Assembly: GCA_029531795.1 (NCBI GenBank)
Contig: JAPEIS010000009.1
Span: 620,001 to 684,000 of the forward strand
Length of the DNA stretch: 64,000 bases
Reading direction: 5' to 3'
DNA from: Sclerotinia nivalis
Taxonomy: Eukaryota > Ascomycota > Leotiomycetes > Helotiales > Sclerotiniaceae
The position numbers and the translations under genes were made by a program. Position 1 is the stretch's first letter. The number at the start of each line of letters is the position of its first letter. Below the pieces are notes generated by a model that did no database searches, had not been told where the DNA came from, and worked only from the letters and a program-made list of their open reading frames with translations. This document shows positions 44,444-54,830 of the stretch, one piece after another.

Positions 44444-45940
44444 TTAACAACGGTTCAATAATTTGATAATTGTAAAATACTCCAAATTCTTGTAATCTGT
44501 AATCATCTGAATCGAAAACAGCGTTCCCTTTAGTTCTAAACGCCATTCCTCGAAACATCGAATAATAACCAATAATTCTTTATTGTAAATCTCATAATTA
44601 CATTCGACAACCGAATACTTTTTCAAGAAATACACAACAGATTTCAGGATTCCTATATCGTCGTATTGGGACAGCACTCCAGCAAATACAAAATCGGATA
44701 CATCGATCTCTACGATCACATATTTTTCCCAATCGAAAGCGATTAGGACTGGTACCTCAGTAAACACTGTCTTCAAAGCAGAAAAAGCTTTCGTACAGGC
44801 AGGACTCCAAACAAACAGGACATTCTTTCGGATCAGATTAATCAGTGAGTGTATGATAAACGAAAAACCATGAATAAATCGTCGATAGAAATTGCCAAAC
44901 CCGATAAATGCTTGTACATCTATCAAATAGATCGGGATCTTCCATTCGACGATCGTTTTGATCTTTGCGGGGTTCATTCGGATACCTTCTCGACCTACAA
45001 TAAAACCCAGGAATTTGGTTTCAGGTTTCAAGAAATCGCATTTCTTCAGATTCGTATACAAACCAGCCTTCCTTAAAGCTTCCAAAACCTTTTGAACATG
45101 AATAATATACTCGGAGCAGGTTCTATTGTAGATCAGAATATTATCTAAATAAACAATATAGAATATATCTAAATACTCTTACAAAATATCGTTGATAAAA
45201 TATTGGAACATAACGGATACGCCGATCAATTCAAAGGGTATGATTAGAGTCTCAAACAGACCGAAACGAGTACAGAAAGCAATTAGATGTTCTTGCCCTT
45301 CCTTAATCCTTATATTGTTGAATACAAAGATGATATCGATCTTCATAAAGAACTTTATCCTCTTTAGATTGTTCAAGGATTCTTTGATAAGCGATAGTGG
45401 ATAGCGATCTTTCGCTGACAAATTATTCAGAACTCGATAATCGATATAGAATCATAACCCTCCATCGGGTTTTTTAACGAACAGAACAGGCGAAGCCGAA
45501 GTGGACGAACTCGGACGGATGAACCCTTTTTGAAGGTTCTCGGACAGCCAGTTTTTCAGAGTAGTAAGCTCGTTTCGGGACATGGAATAGAAAGCTCCAA
45601 ATGGTAGTTTGGCTCCCTCCTTCAGACGGATATCATAATCGTACGATCGGTGTGGGGGCAGTTTGTCGGCGTTTCGCGGGGAGAATACGTCGATCCAGGA
45701 TCGGAATTCCTCAGGCAGGTCAGATGGGACAGGGTCTTTTCTCTGGGACAGGATATCGTCAATCAGGTCTATAGTAACCTGGAACATCTTATAATTACGG
45801 CGAACGTACATTGCGCAGGCTTTCATTGATACAAATGTGATATCCTTGCTTTGAAAAACATCCGAATGGAAAGATAGATATACCGGGCAAACTTTCTCCA
45901 GAACATCCTGCAACACTTTCACATAGGATGATTGCAGCAA
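44444..45940 (-). pseudogene. Gypsy reverse transcriptase and RNase H, degraded
   Basis: RT fingers are seen as FIRPSSSTSASPVLFVKKPD (45470-45540), followed by [14 protein letters not shown] and ending near the active site at about 45145. There the element strand reads YLDNIL where YxDD is required, a GAT-to-AAT change. The thumb, connection and RNase H follow ([72 protein letters not shown]). Many G-to-A and C-to-T type substitutions. Not functional. Confidence 0.9.
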
Positions 45941-46425
45941 TGTATTATAGAATTTTCGATAAAACTTATTATCGAATCGGAATATATTAAATACGAATTC
46001 GATATGGGGATCGTACTTCTTTAACTATATTAATCCCAGAACAATTGGATAATGGGCTAGCTCAATAATATAAATTTTTGATCTCTTTTCGTAGTGATCG
46101 TTGATTTGCAGATCGGCGAAAATATAACGATCCATTCGATTTTCAAACAGTATTTTCCTATCGAACCCAATAACTTCGAATGGAACAGATAATTTGTACA
46201 TTGAAAACTTAATAGTTTCAATCCAACTTCAATCTACGAAAGTATATCCTTCGCATCCGCTATTCACTATAGTATAAATAGAATAGGATCGATCAAACGT
46301 CGATAGGACAGTAACAAGCAATATTATCAGATTTACTCGATTACTTGTTTCTTCAACGAGAGATAAGCCTTGAATTGTAACGGCGGATAAGCGTAATATG
46401 CGTAGGGCTTTCGTCTGACAACGAT

Positions 46426-47487
46426 TTATGCCAAACAGACTCCGTTTCCCAAACTCGGAAAGCCGGAAGGGGATAGATTGTATAGTGATATAACATATAA
46501 TTGAATCTGGGCGGAGGATGGAATAAGGGATAGCAGAGTAAAACTAATAAGATTAGCTTTAGCTTGTACAGAACGATTATCTGGGAACGAGCAATCTTTC
46601 ACACAATGATCAGCAGACTCACAACGGAAGCATTCCTCTCGTTCGCATCTATTAGTACGTCTTTGGGAACTAAAATCCATTGGATCTTCAGCAAGCATAG
46701 TCGTAGCGGGAGCAGCAGATCGGACAATAGGATTCGGGGACGGAACGGGGGTACAGTTAACAGGATTCAGGTTTTGAATAGTAATGCAGGGTGACGGGAC
46801 GATTAAGCTACGATCAAAACCGGTCGATCCCATCAGATACAGACAGCGATTCTCCAATGTCTACACGAAAGCAACGAATGCATCAGTACTATCCGTAGAA
46901 AGCTCAGCAATAACAATCTGGTTCTTCAATTCACTCGACAAAACTTGTTCTAATAGGATAACCAAAGTACTATTATCGTCGACCATCCCGGTTTCCAATA
47001 CTAATCTTTGAAACTCAATATAGAAGATATAGAACAATTAATTCCTCTATCTCAAATTGATCAAAAGTTTCCGAACCTCAACCCATTTGTTCTGATTTCC
47101 ATAAACTCTTTCCAGTATTTGCAATAGATCCTTATAATCCACAAGTTTAACAAATTGTCCCTTGATATTATACAATCGAATTTGTACAACAGCGAATCTA
47201 GTTAATCTTCCAGTTATGTAAGTCAGATGGGAATGCAGGGAAGTGAAGCGATCGGAATTGATATACATTTTATTCTGTATTTGATCGACAAATCGATCAA
47301 GATCGATTTTCGTTTTATCAAACGATACAAGATCAAATACTTTCTTATTCAATTGAGATTTCGATAGAACAGAAATAACAGTTGGGATTGTAACAAAAAT
47401 CAAAAGCAAAAGATCAATCAAATCGGTAAAGATTGAAACAAATGGGGCAACAAAAACAAAATAGAGTTGAATCAGATGGATAATCAA
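46426..47487 (-). pseudogene. Gypsy gag, degraded
   Basis: Fragments of a gag-like protein lie between the 5' LTR and the polymerase. A CCHC zinc knuckle (CFRCESADHCVKDC) is at about 46580-46625. The N-terminal part is at 47047-47487. Interrupted by stops. Confidence 0.75.
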
Positions 47488-47753
47488 TCTATCGTTCTCC
47501 TCTCTTCATCGTATAAATATAGTTTTCTCGATTTGTAGATCGAAAATAAGCTTTTGAATTGCGGATTGCAGATCGATTACTTCTGTTTCCATTCTTATAT
47601 TGAATTCGTAAAAAAAGACAAGATAACAATACCAGATCACAATATCACTGGCTACAACGGTAGCGAATTCTTCAGGGGAGCTGGGCTGATTAGACAGGTA
47701 TAGACAGGACGATATCGTAAAAGTGTCGGCATAAATAGAAGGAAGCTATGTAG

Positions 47754-47990
47754 TATCATAGAAACAACAAACAGAATAACAGAAATCACTTTTATTAATA
47801 AGATGTAACTCGAAAAGCTACGTTTCTACAAAAGGAATGTTTCCTTTAAATACATTTGTGTATACTAAGACTCCAAGCCCTAGCGCTCTTACAGAGTACG
47901 ATCACCGAGCGTACCCTGCTCGGTACTGGATCGGACAGGTGGAGCCTACTAAAGGGGCCGGTCTAGTGGCCTGGCCCTGACCCCGTGACA
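47754..47990 (-). repeat. 5' LTR of the Gypsy element
   Basis: 237 bp, ends tatcata...cccgtgaca in the plus reading. By hand count about 29 positions differ from the other LTR, all transitions. Followed by TCGGG target duplication. Confidence 0.92.
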
Positions 47991-47995
47991 TCGGG
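47991..47995. repeat. TCGGG target duplication of the Gypsy element, right
   Basis: Matches 42192-42196. Confidence 0.9.
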
Positions 47996-50146
47996 ATCGA
48001 ATTATATTCCTAATCATTTGATCAATGATGAAGGTTGTACAATCTCAGAATTTGGGAGCTTAATTGAAGCATCTTTAGTATATTTGGATATAAAGAAATG
48101 TATTAATTCCGTCTTTGCTAAATCGAATTGAATAGTGTTTTTCTTATTGAGAGTATAAATTTGTTTGGTTGCTCTTTCGAGGGAAAGGATGTTCTTTTTC
48201 TAATTTGAAGAATGAGTGATTATAGTTATATCATCAATATACGAAAGATATTCAATCGAATTCGATTGAAAGAGATCTCGAATATAGATTAGGAAAAGGA
48301 TTGATGAGATTGGATTTCCTTGAGGGATTCCAGTGTTGATTAGTTTAAAAGCTTCGGTTTGATTATCGAATGAAAGTTTGAGTAATCTTTCTTTCAAAAA
48401 TGATGAGATCTATGTAATAAGACTAATTGGAAGATTGAGGTTCTTGTAGATATCTAAGAGTCGATTTTTGGATATATAATCGAAGGTCTTTTTGATATCT
48501 AGAAAAAAAGCTGAAGTTTTCTTTTTATTTCTTGAATTCTTTTCGATTTCGATGATAAACAGGATTGCTGTATCGATAGTTGATTTCTTTTATCTTTTAT
48601 TCATTTGGGAATGATGAAATAGTTTTATTGTTTCAGTAAGGTAGTTAAATCTTTGAACTAATATCCTTTCATTTATCTTGTTTAAATAATTCAAAAGAGC
48701 AATAATTCTATATACTTTTGGAATAGAATAATCTAATTTCGAAGGTTTTTTGAGTATAACTTTAGTAGTTTGTTTCCAGCAAGAAGGATGATAATCGAGA
48801 TTAATCAAATTGCTGAAAAAAGTAAAGAAAGCTTTTGGGATTGCTTTGTAAACTCGAATAATGATTTCCTGAGTAATTTCGTTTGGGTTAGGGGTCTTTC
48901 CTTTGATTTTAATTGAGCAAGCATTGAGAAATTCATTTTCAGTGAGATCAAACCATTTCCATTTTTTCGATTATTTATACCTTTTCCATTCAGGTGTAAT
49001 TGTATATAAGGGGAAAGGGAAAAGGGTAGATTTAAAAACCGAACATTTTCCTTCGAATGAACTTTCAAGCTGAGAGGGGCTAGATTGAATATTTGGGATC
49101 CTTTCGGTTCGAAGATCTTTTGTATATGATATTGCTTTGAAGATTGTTTAAGTATTCTCTTTTTCAAGGAATTCGTTTTAGTAATTCTTTTTTGTTGTTT
49201 TAATAGTTTGAAAGTAATGATTCCTTGCTGATTGGTAGATTTTCTTGAATATATCGTTTTCAGAGTATCGTTTAATATTCTCATATGCTGATGAGAGTTG
49301 TTTATGAAGGACTTTCAATTCTGGAGATTACCAAAGCTTTGCTTTTTTGATCGATTTGGATCTAGGTATACTAGCGTTTGCTGAATTGATGATAATTCGA
49401 GTGAATTCTATTGTGGTTTTATCTAGTATTTGTGTGTGCAGGTTTTTGTTAAGAAGAGAATCAAAAGAATCGGATTTTAAAGTGAGGAGATTGAAATATT
49501 CGTTTGAGTTGAGGATTGTTGATGTAGTTATCTCAATTTCGAGGGCTAATATAAATTTGTTCCAATCTGTTAGTTTTGTATTGAACTTTGCTAATAGAGC
49601 AATATTCGTAGTATGAGATGAAATATTTTTCATTTCAAATAGGATCCCTAAATGATCTGAATCAAGATCAGGAAGAACTTGTTAATCAATAATATTAAAG
49701 AATATTGTTTCAATAGTTAATATAAGATCTAAAATACTTGGATTTGTTATATTAATTCGATAGAAAGTATTAGTTTCTGATTCATTGAGAAGGGTAAAGT
49801 TTTGGTTTTCGAATTATTCAGCTAATTGATCAATATTCGAGTTTTTGTTTGAAAAAGAATCCTACCAAGGATGGTGAAAGTTGAAGTCCCTTATAAGAAT
49901 AATATAATAAGAAAAAGGAGTATTGAAAAGGTATCTTTCAATAATATAACCTTTCTCTTTAATTTGATCAGTTTCATTGTATATATTGAATAATTGAATC
50001 ATATGATTTCTCTAAGTGATATCGATAATTTGAATATCTGTATCTTTGGAAGAGTTGGAAGCTAGAATTATTAACGGTTTGAATTCTTTCGAGATGTAGA
50101 TCATTATACGAAAACGAAGGTTCAAAAGATAATTTGAAAGAAGTTG
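47996..50146 (-). pseudogene. LINE ORF2 5' part: endonuclease and reverse transcriptase
   Basis: Endonuclease motifs on the minus strand are RDFNFHHPW followed by a stop (near 49880-49850) and LPDLDSDHLGIL (near 49670). Then comes the linker NTKLTDWNKFILALE, then RT with KVYRIIALLNYLNKINERIL (48650-48720), NTGIPQGNPISSILFLIYIR and EYLSYIDDITIITH (48205-48330). The YIDD box is intact, but the frame is broken by stops elsewhere. Confidence 0.85.
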
Positions 50147-50148
50147 GG

Positions 50149-50361
50149 TGTCACGGGGTCCCCGTATATGGTATACGGAGACCGCTCGGGTTCCGACCCA
50201 TAGGAGTCGGACCTCGGATAAGTGTAGGCTAGCCCCGGTCGGGGCTAGCGCTACACATAAATGTATTTAAGGAACCGTTCCTTCTATAGAAACGTAGCTC
50301 TTCGAGCTACGTCTTATCAATAAAAGTGATTTCTGTTATCCTGTCTGCTGCCTCCGTGATA
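50149..50361 (+). repeat. solo LTR, related to the Gypsy LTRs, opposite orientation
   Basis: It starts TGTCACGGGGTCC and ends CTCCGTGATA, about 213 bp. Its second half (taaatgtatttaagga through the end) is the reverse complement of the start of the 42197 LTR. Its first half (GC-rich, with self-complementary stretches such as gctagccccggtcggggctagc) is different. No internal region follows, so it is a solo LTR. The flanking AGTTG (50142-50146 and 50362-50366) is a probable target duplication, although two extra G lie between the left copy and TGTCAC. Confidence 0.82.
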
Positions 50362-50904
50362 AGTTGATTGATTATCGACGACGTTTGTTATTGATTTTAA
50401 AAAGAATCAATCTATCAGGGGATCGGAATGGATCATCTGAATTAAGAATATTCAATTGGTTTTGCAAATTGAAAGATTGGATTAGAATAGGATTTAAGAG
50501 ATTGGGTGATCTTTATATTGTGAAAGGGTTTCTGGATAAGGGGATTGGATCAATGATGAAAGGGCTGGATGTTGGAGAGTTTAGTATCATTATTATTCAT
50601 GGGGGAATAGATTCAGAAGATGATCCAAGGGATCCTTTCATCGGAAAGTTCATTATTGGATTTGATAAATTTATTAGAATCTTATACATTCAAATAAGGA
50701 GAAAAGTTAAGGGAAGTTGGAAAGAGTTTTTACGCGAATTTTTATATAAGTTTTATGTTTTGAGCAACAACAACAGTATCACAACAACTACTGAGCCGAT
50801 TCACTTGGGAACAATTGGAATGAATTTTGGGAGTATTTCTTTATTAAATAAAGGGAAGAATTGGTTGTATTTCGAAGAAATTTTGTTCTTCGAAATTTGT
50901 TGTG

Positions 50905-50919
50905 TGGTCCACCAGCGGT
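50905..50919. repeat. right copy of 15-bp target-site duplication
   Basis: Identical to 40259-40273. Marks the 5' end of the LINE. Confidence 0.9.
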
Positions 50920-51313
50920 GCCGTCACAGGAAAATGTCGAATTTCGTACCTTTAATGATATTCGAGATCGTAGACACACCAACAGGACCTTGAACGTAAA
51001 ATTGCCGGTACACTAAGTCGTGGTTAATGGCAGGGGCGGATTTGCGTCTTTCGGCGCGAGACGACGAGATTCAATTATTTATGTACAGAAACGATGTTAT
51101 AATGACAACAGACCTTCAGTTTGCTCTCAAAATTTCAGAACTTTGATGTAATGATAAGATAAAGTCAATGAATTTAGATATTGTGGTAGTTTGAGGTGCT
51201 CGTATTTAGCATGATTGGATCGGGGCCCCATGGTTTAAATACTCGCGACTTGCGTGCATTAATGACTCATAAGTATGTTCAGCACCTAGTCTCGTCTTTT
51301 TCCATCTGTGTCT
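50920..51313. other. flank of the LINE
   Basis: Non-coding as far as I can see. It continues the sequence that lay next to 40273 before the insertion. Confidence 0.4.
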
Positions 51314-52523
51314 TCATTCTTGAGGTAAAAGACTCAAGTATTTGAAAATCATTTCTCTTGCATTATAGACCATCTCGGGTCTTCCAGCTTCATTTGCTAG
51401 TCCAAAAGCAAACATCCTCTTTCGGTCCCAGATAGCAAAGCCCAATCGACGGAGATGGTTGTATGGTGGATTTTTACAAGGGGATAACCTACGATCTCGA
51501 AAGCACACCATAGGAACAAAAAGACCAGGAATTCAATATGCATCATCGAGACGGTGAGCACCTTCTCTCCAAATATCCGACTTCAAATCTTCAAACTTTT
51601 GTTCTTCGGGAAAAGATATAATAGACGAGGTGCGGAGTAGCCGTGGAAATTGTAGAAACGGGACAGTCTGCTGCGCCGGCTGAATCAAAATTTCGTCCGA
51701 TGCCTCCCTTAAGTAAAGTGCTGCAGTCAAAATCGCATTTTTAACGCCGTCGTAGAACGTCGTCCCATAAAACTCCTCGGTATCCATACTTCGAAGTCTA
51801 TCCAGATCTGAATTCGTCCAACGAAGTTTCTCGGAATTATTTTTCAGATCGTAAAACATCTGTATATACCAAAATGCTCGAGTGATTCTTTTCTCCTCTA
51901 TCCAAGATGCCGGACTAACATCCCGAACAGAGTATTTGCGACATTCTGATCGCCCTACATCAATCGGGCCATAGTGAAAATGTCTCAGGTGAGTAGGCTC
52001 AGAAAATTCAAGGCTTTTGAACCTATCAAGGAAATGCTTGTGACATAAGCCCATCAACCGATTGATTTTGTAAGCTGTTCGTAGAATTGTGTGTATCACC
52101 ATTGGCGAAACTCCATTGGGAAGCAATCCATAGCTATTTTCAACGATTCTCTGACTGTCGGGCAAGGATAAACCTCCTAACGAAGGGTTGTCGATCAACA
52201 CCCTGCGGATTTGAATCCAGTTCCCAACATGACGTTTTTAGAATTCATGAAGTGACATTGATGGGTGCATACCCAATTTCAGAAGCGCGATAGGGCCAAT
52301 AAGAACACAAATCTGCTTCGGTTCACTTGCACTTAAGACCGTCTCTACAATTTCCTTGCCACAGTCATCGATGAGTAGATGAACAGCACGCGAAACTCTA
52401 CTCAAACTCCAAGTCCGAAGTTAGCTTGACCATAGGCAACAAAAGATCTCTGGGGAGTTGTTCGAATGGATTTTCGGCAAAATTTGCCTTCCTATGAGGA
52501 TGAAATTCGGTATTTGAAGTCAT
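51314..52523 (-). pseudogene. F-box-like protein gene, inactivated
   Basis: From ATG 52523 the minus strand encodes an F-box-like start (NPFEQLPRDLLLPMVKLTSD). The frame shifts near 52405 into SRVSRAVHLLIDDCGKEIVE. A TAA follows at about 52240 in HEF-stop-KRHVGNWIQIRR, where CAA would fit. A long open stretch continues to LDDAY, then TGA (51533-51535) where CGA would fit. The same frame goes on to WDRKRMFAFGLANEAGRPEM and ends at 51314. The order (F-box helix, variable middle, C-terminal Trp-Asp-rich domain) resembles expanded fungal F-box families of unknown substrate. Three lesions make it a pseudogene. Confidence 0.65.
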
Positions 52524-52952
52524 GATGATGCTATCATGCTACGATGTTATCGCGGACGAATTGTTGTTTGTTTTTCGAGAGTTCGGAGTTCTTTCAAGTA
52601 AGATAAGGAGGAATTCTAGCGGGGAAAGCATTGTGATTACGGATCACGGATGTATCCGGACCAATGATGGATGACTTGGTAGGAGCTGACATAAGCTTCA
52701 TTGACGTCCAATTCAGATTAACCTACCTCATCGCTGCACGAACGGGCAAATCTATGATATGAAGACAAAACAGATCGTGATGAACGGCGATGAGTGAGCT
52801 GATGACAAGTCCATATTTATGCTCCAACTTTTCCACGCTCACCTTTGTCTCTGTGACTCTATCACTTAACCACTCTCGCGCGCCCGTTTGTCACCTTCCA
52901 ACTGATACCGGTGTTAGGAGATTTTCGTGTTTTGTCACCAGAACCTGGAATA
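52524..52952. other. intergenic between two divergent pseudogenes
   Basis: Former bidirectional promoter region. Nothing else seen. Confidence 0.4.
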
Positions 52953-54462
52953 ATGGCAGATGAGGCTCCCAAGGCTACTCTACCAGAGAAGCACGATAAG
53001 TTAGATATACTCGATCATAAAGCCCAGGCGTTCGTCGACTAGATAAAGAAAAGCAAACACTTCACTGGAGCAGGGTTCTCTACTTGTACTGGTAAGTTCA
53101 GCAAAAATGTAAGATACTGCATGTTATCAACTTTCTAAAGGTATTGTTGATTTCCCTGGTTCGGAAGGGGCTCGGACGAAGATGCACGAGAAAAGTTACC
53201 ACGACTTGCCAGCTGTACCGAAATTTTCCCATATGGCGCTTGAAGAGTTGCAGAATGAAGGAATTTTAAAATATCTTGAAAGTCAGAACTGTGAATGGGT
53301 TGCATAGGAGAAGTGGAATGTTACCCGCAAGTTTACGCCTGTATTCAGATGTGCTGGAAGGAAATGATTTTCAATGTCGTAATGCTGGGATAGAATATCG
53401 GAGTTATACCGCAAAAGCAATCTAAAGTACTGTCAAGAATTCAAGAAGAGTACATTCGTAGTACGGTATACACTGGGTCTTTTTCTTCCAGGTTTTTCAT
53501 TTGCCTCGCATAGACTTCCGAGCCGTAGCAACCCTACGGAAAAAATGTTCAGGACCATCGCACCATCCAGTAGGAACTGTATCAAACGCGGTGAAGTCTT
53601 CTCGACTCTATTATCAATTTCGGGGAAGTCCTACCAGCTCGAGCTATGGATTAGCATTTGATCATGCCAAAGAGACTGACCTCTGTGTCGTACTCGGATT
53701 ATCTCTCACAGTTTTCTCCGCGAACGAGATTCCCAACAACGTTGGTAAGACCGGAAATTCTTCAAATAGTGTATTTTCACGTTCCGAGTCCTCTAGCAAG
53801 CGATACTCAGGCGTTACTAATATATTACTACAACGCTTGACTTGCCAAAATGACAGCGACAAACTTGCCATATGCATCTTCAAGAAACACCACTCGACAA
53901 CCTCTCTCCAAGAGAGCTCCGCATCTATTCCGAAGTAAATTCATTAATGACTCTCATAATGCAAAAGCTCAGCATTACAATTCCTTCCTTCATTCTTCGT
54001 CGTGGTTCAGTCGTAGAAATAACCTCTACATGGGAGGACAGGAACCAATTAACTTTCAATAGAGTCGATTCAAATGATCACAATACCCAGCAACCTTTCC
54101 TCAATCAGTCAAGCTCGAGAATGACAGACGAGGGAAAAAGACCAGAGCCGTTTATTATAAAATTAGGAGGTGAGCTCAAGGATGGAATGAAATTGACGAT
54201 TGACAAGGAGTGTATGGGACATTATGAAGAACCGAATTTGGAGCTTGTGCATGTGTACGACGGGAGAGCAAATATGAAAAATGGGTATTGTCTCAATATT
54301 AATTCTAATAAAGAGATATAGAAGGTACAAAGAGAAAGTAATTTGGGAAAGATGGGATGAGGAAATACCAATTGATCTAACGAAGGATGAAGTGAAGAAA
54401 GGAGCGCTTCTTACGTTCTGTTTCTCTGAAAAGAAAAGAATTCGATGTCGCGTATGAGGAAA
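52953..54462 (+). pseudogene. sirtuin (Sir2/SIRT6-like NAD-dependent deacylase) pseudogene
   Basis: An ATG at 52953 opens the characteristic N-terminus (KHDKLDILDHKAQAFVD). A TAG at 53040 sits where CAG would fit. The NAD-binding motif TGAGFST follows, then an intron near 53092-53140 and GIVDFPGSEGARTKMHEKSY, with Pro for the usual Arg in DFRG. FSHMALEELQNEGILKYLES and QNC continue it. One inserted base near 53294 shifts the frame just before the catalytic-His block, of which GLHRRSGMLPASLRLYSDVL survives in another frame. The lower part (NFGEVLPARAMD-like, HAKETDLCVVLGLSLTVFSA) and a C-terminal Rossmann end follow with more shifts. Family is clear. Function lost. Confidence 0.78.
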
Positions 54463-54830
54463 AGGGGCACAAGTCATGAGCTAATTCCATGATTATTAAT
54501 CAATAGACTATTGCTCTTGGCGCCCTATTCAATTTCAAAGCGGCCTGTATCGAACATCGGTATAGCACATTTCCACTCGCATTCCACAATTGCATAATCT
54601 ATATTTGTTAACTATGGCAGGAGTCTAGTAAATGGGTGTCACCGAAAAATGTTGAGAATCCATTAACTCATCAGTCTCCTCTACCAATACAAAATCGAGG
54701 AAAAAAATAAAAATAAAATGAAGTAGGTGAGATCGGGAAATGAAAAACCACCATATCAATTGACCTTTTAACCAAGAGAAAAGCTCGAATTCCGCCACCC
54801 GAATCCATAAAAAATTCATAATATCATTCA
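54463..54830. other. intergenic
   Basis: AT-rich, no gene seen. 3' flank of the gene at 54831. Confidence 0.45.

Larger units (their letters stand above)
42197..47990 (-). mobile_element. Ty3/Gypsy chromovirus-type LTR retrotransposon, degraded
   Basis: A complete but inactivated element of 5,794 bp with two 237-bp LTRs (42197-42433 and 47754-47990), flanked by a perfect 5-bp TCGGG duplication. Domains on the minus strand run from right to left: gag with a CCHC knuckle, reverse transcriptase, RNase H, integrase, chromodomain. A purine-rich tract (AAAAAGGGAGATAC on the element strand, 42434-42447) adjoins the 3' LTR as a polypurine tract. Stop codons and frameshifts occur throughout. It is inserted in the LINE, splitting RT from RNase H. 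Confidence 0.93.
40274..50904 (-). mobile_element. Tad-like LINE (non-LTR retrotransposon), disrupted by nested LTR elements
   Basis: The element spans the interval between two copies of a 15-bp target duplication. At its 3' end (left) it has a simple-repeat tail: TTGA units on the plus strand at 40275-40296, TCAA on the element strand. Removing the nested elements leaves about 4.6 kb. In 5'-to-3' order on the minus strand there is an endonuclease region (GDFN-like RDFNFHHPW and SDHLG motifs), reverse transcriptase (TGIPQGNPISSILFLIYIRD, then YIDD), and RNase H (KIYSDNQAGLYRL). The last is a Cys/His C-terminal segment. The coding part is interrupted by very many stops, mostly TAA/TAG/TGA from C-to-T type change, and is AT-rich. 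Long TSD plus repeat tail plus this domain order are LINE hallmarks (Tad clade by domain content). Confidence 0.88.

Noticed and set aside
50364..50993. 209-codon open frame on the plus strand
   Set aside because: It lies inside the 5' part of the AT-rich LINE and runs across its target duplication; composition is low-complexity (Ile/Lys/Phe/Gly) and there is no motif. An antisense open frame by composition.
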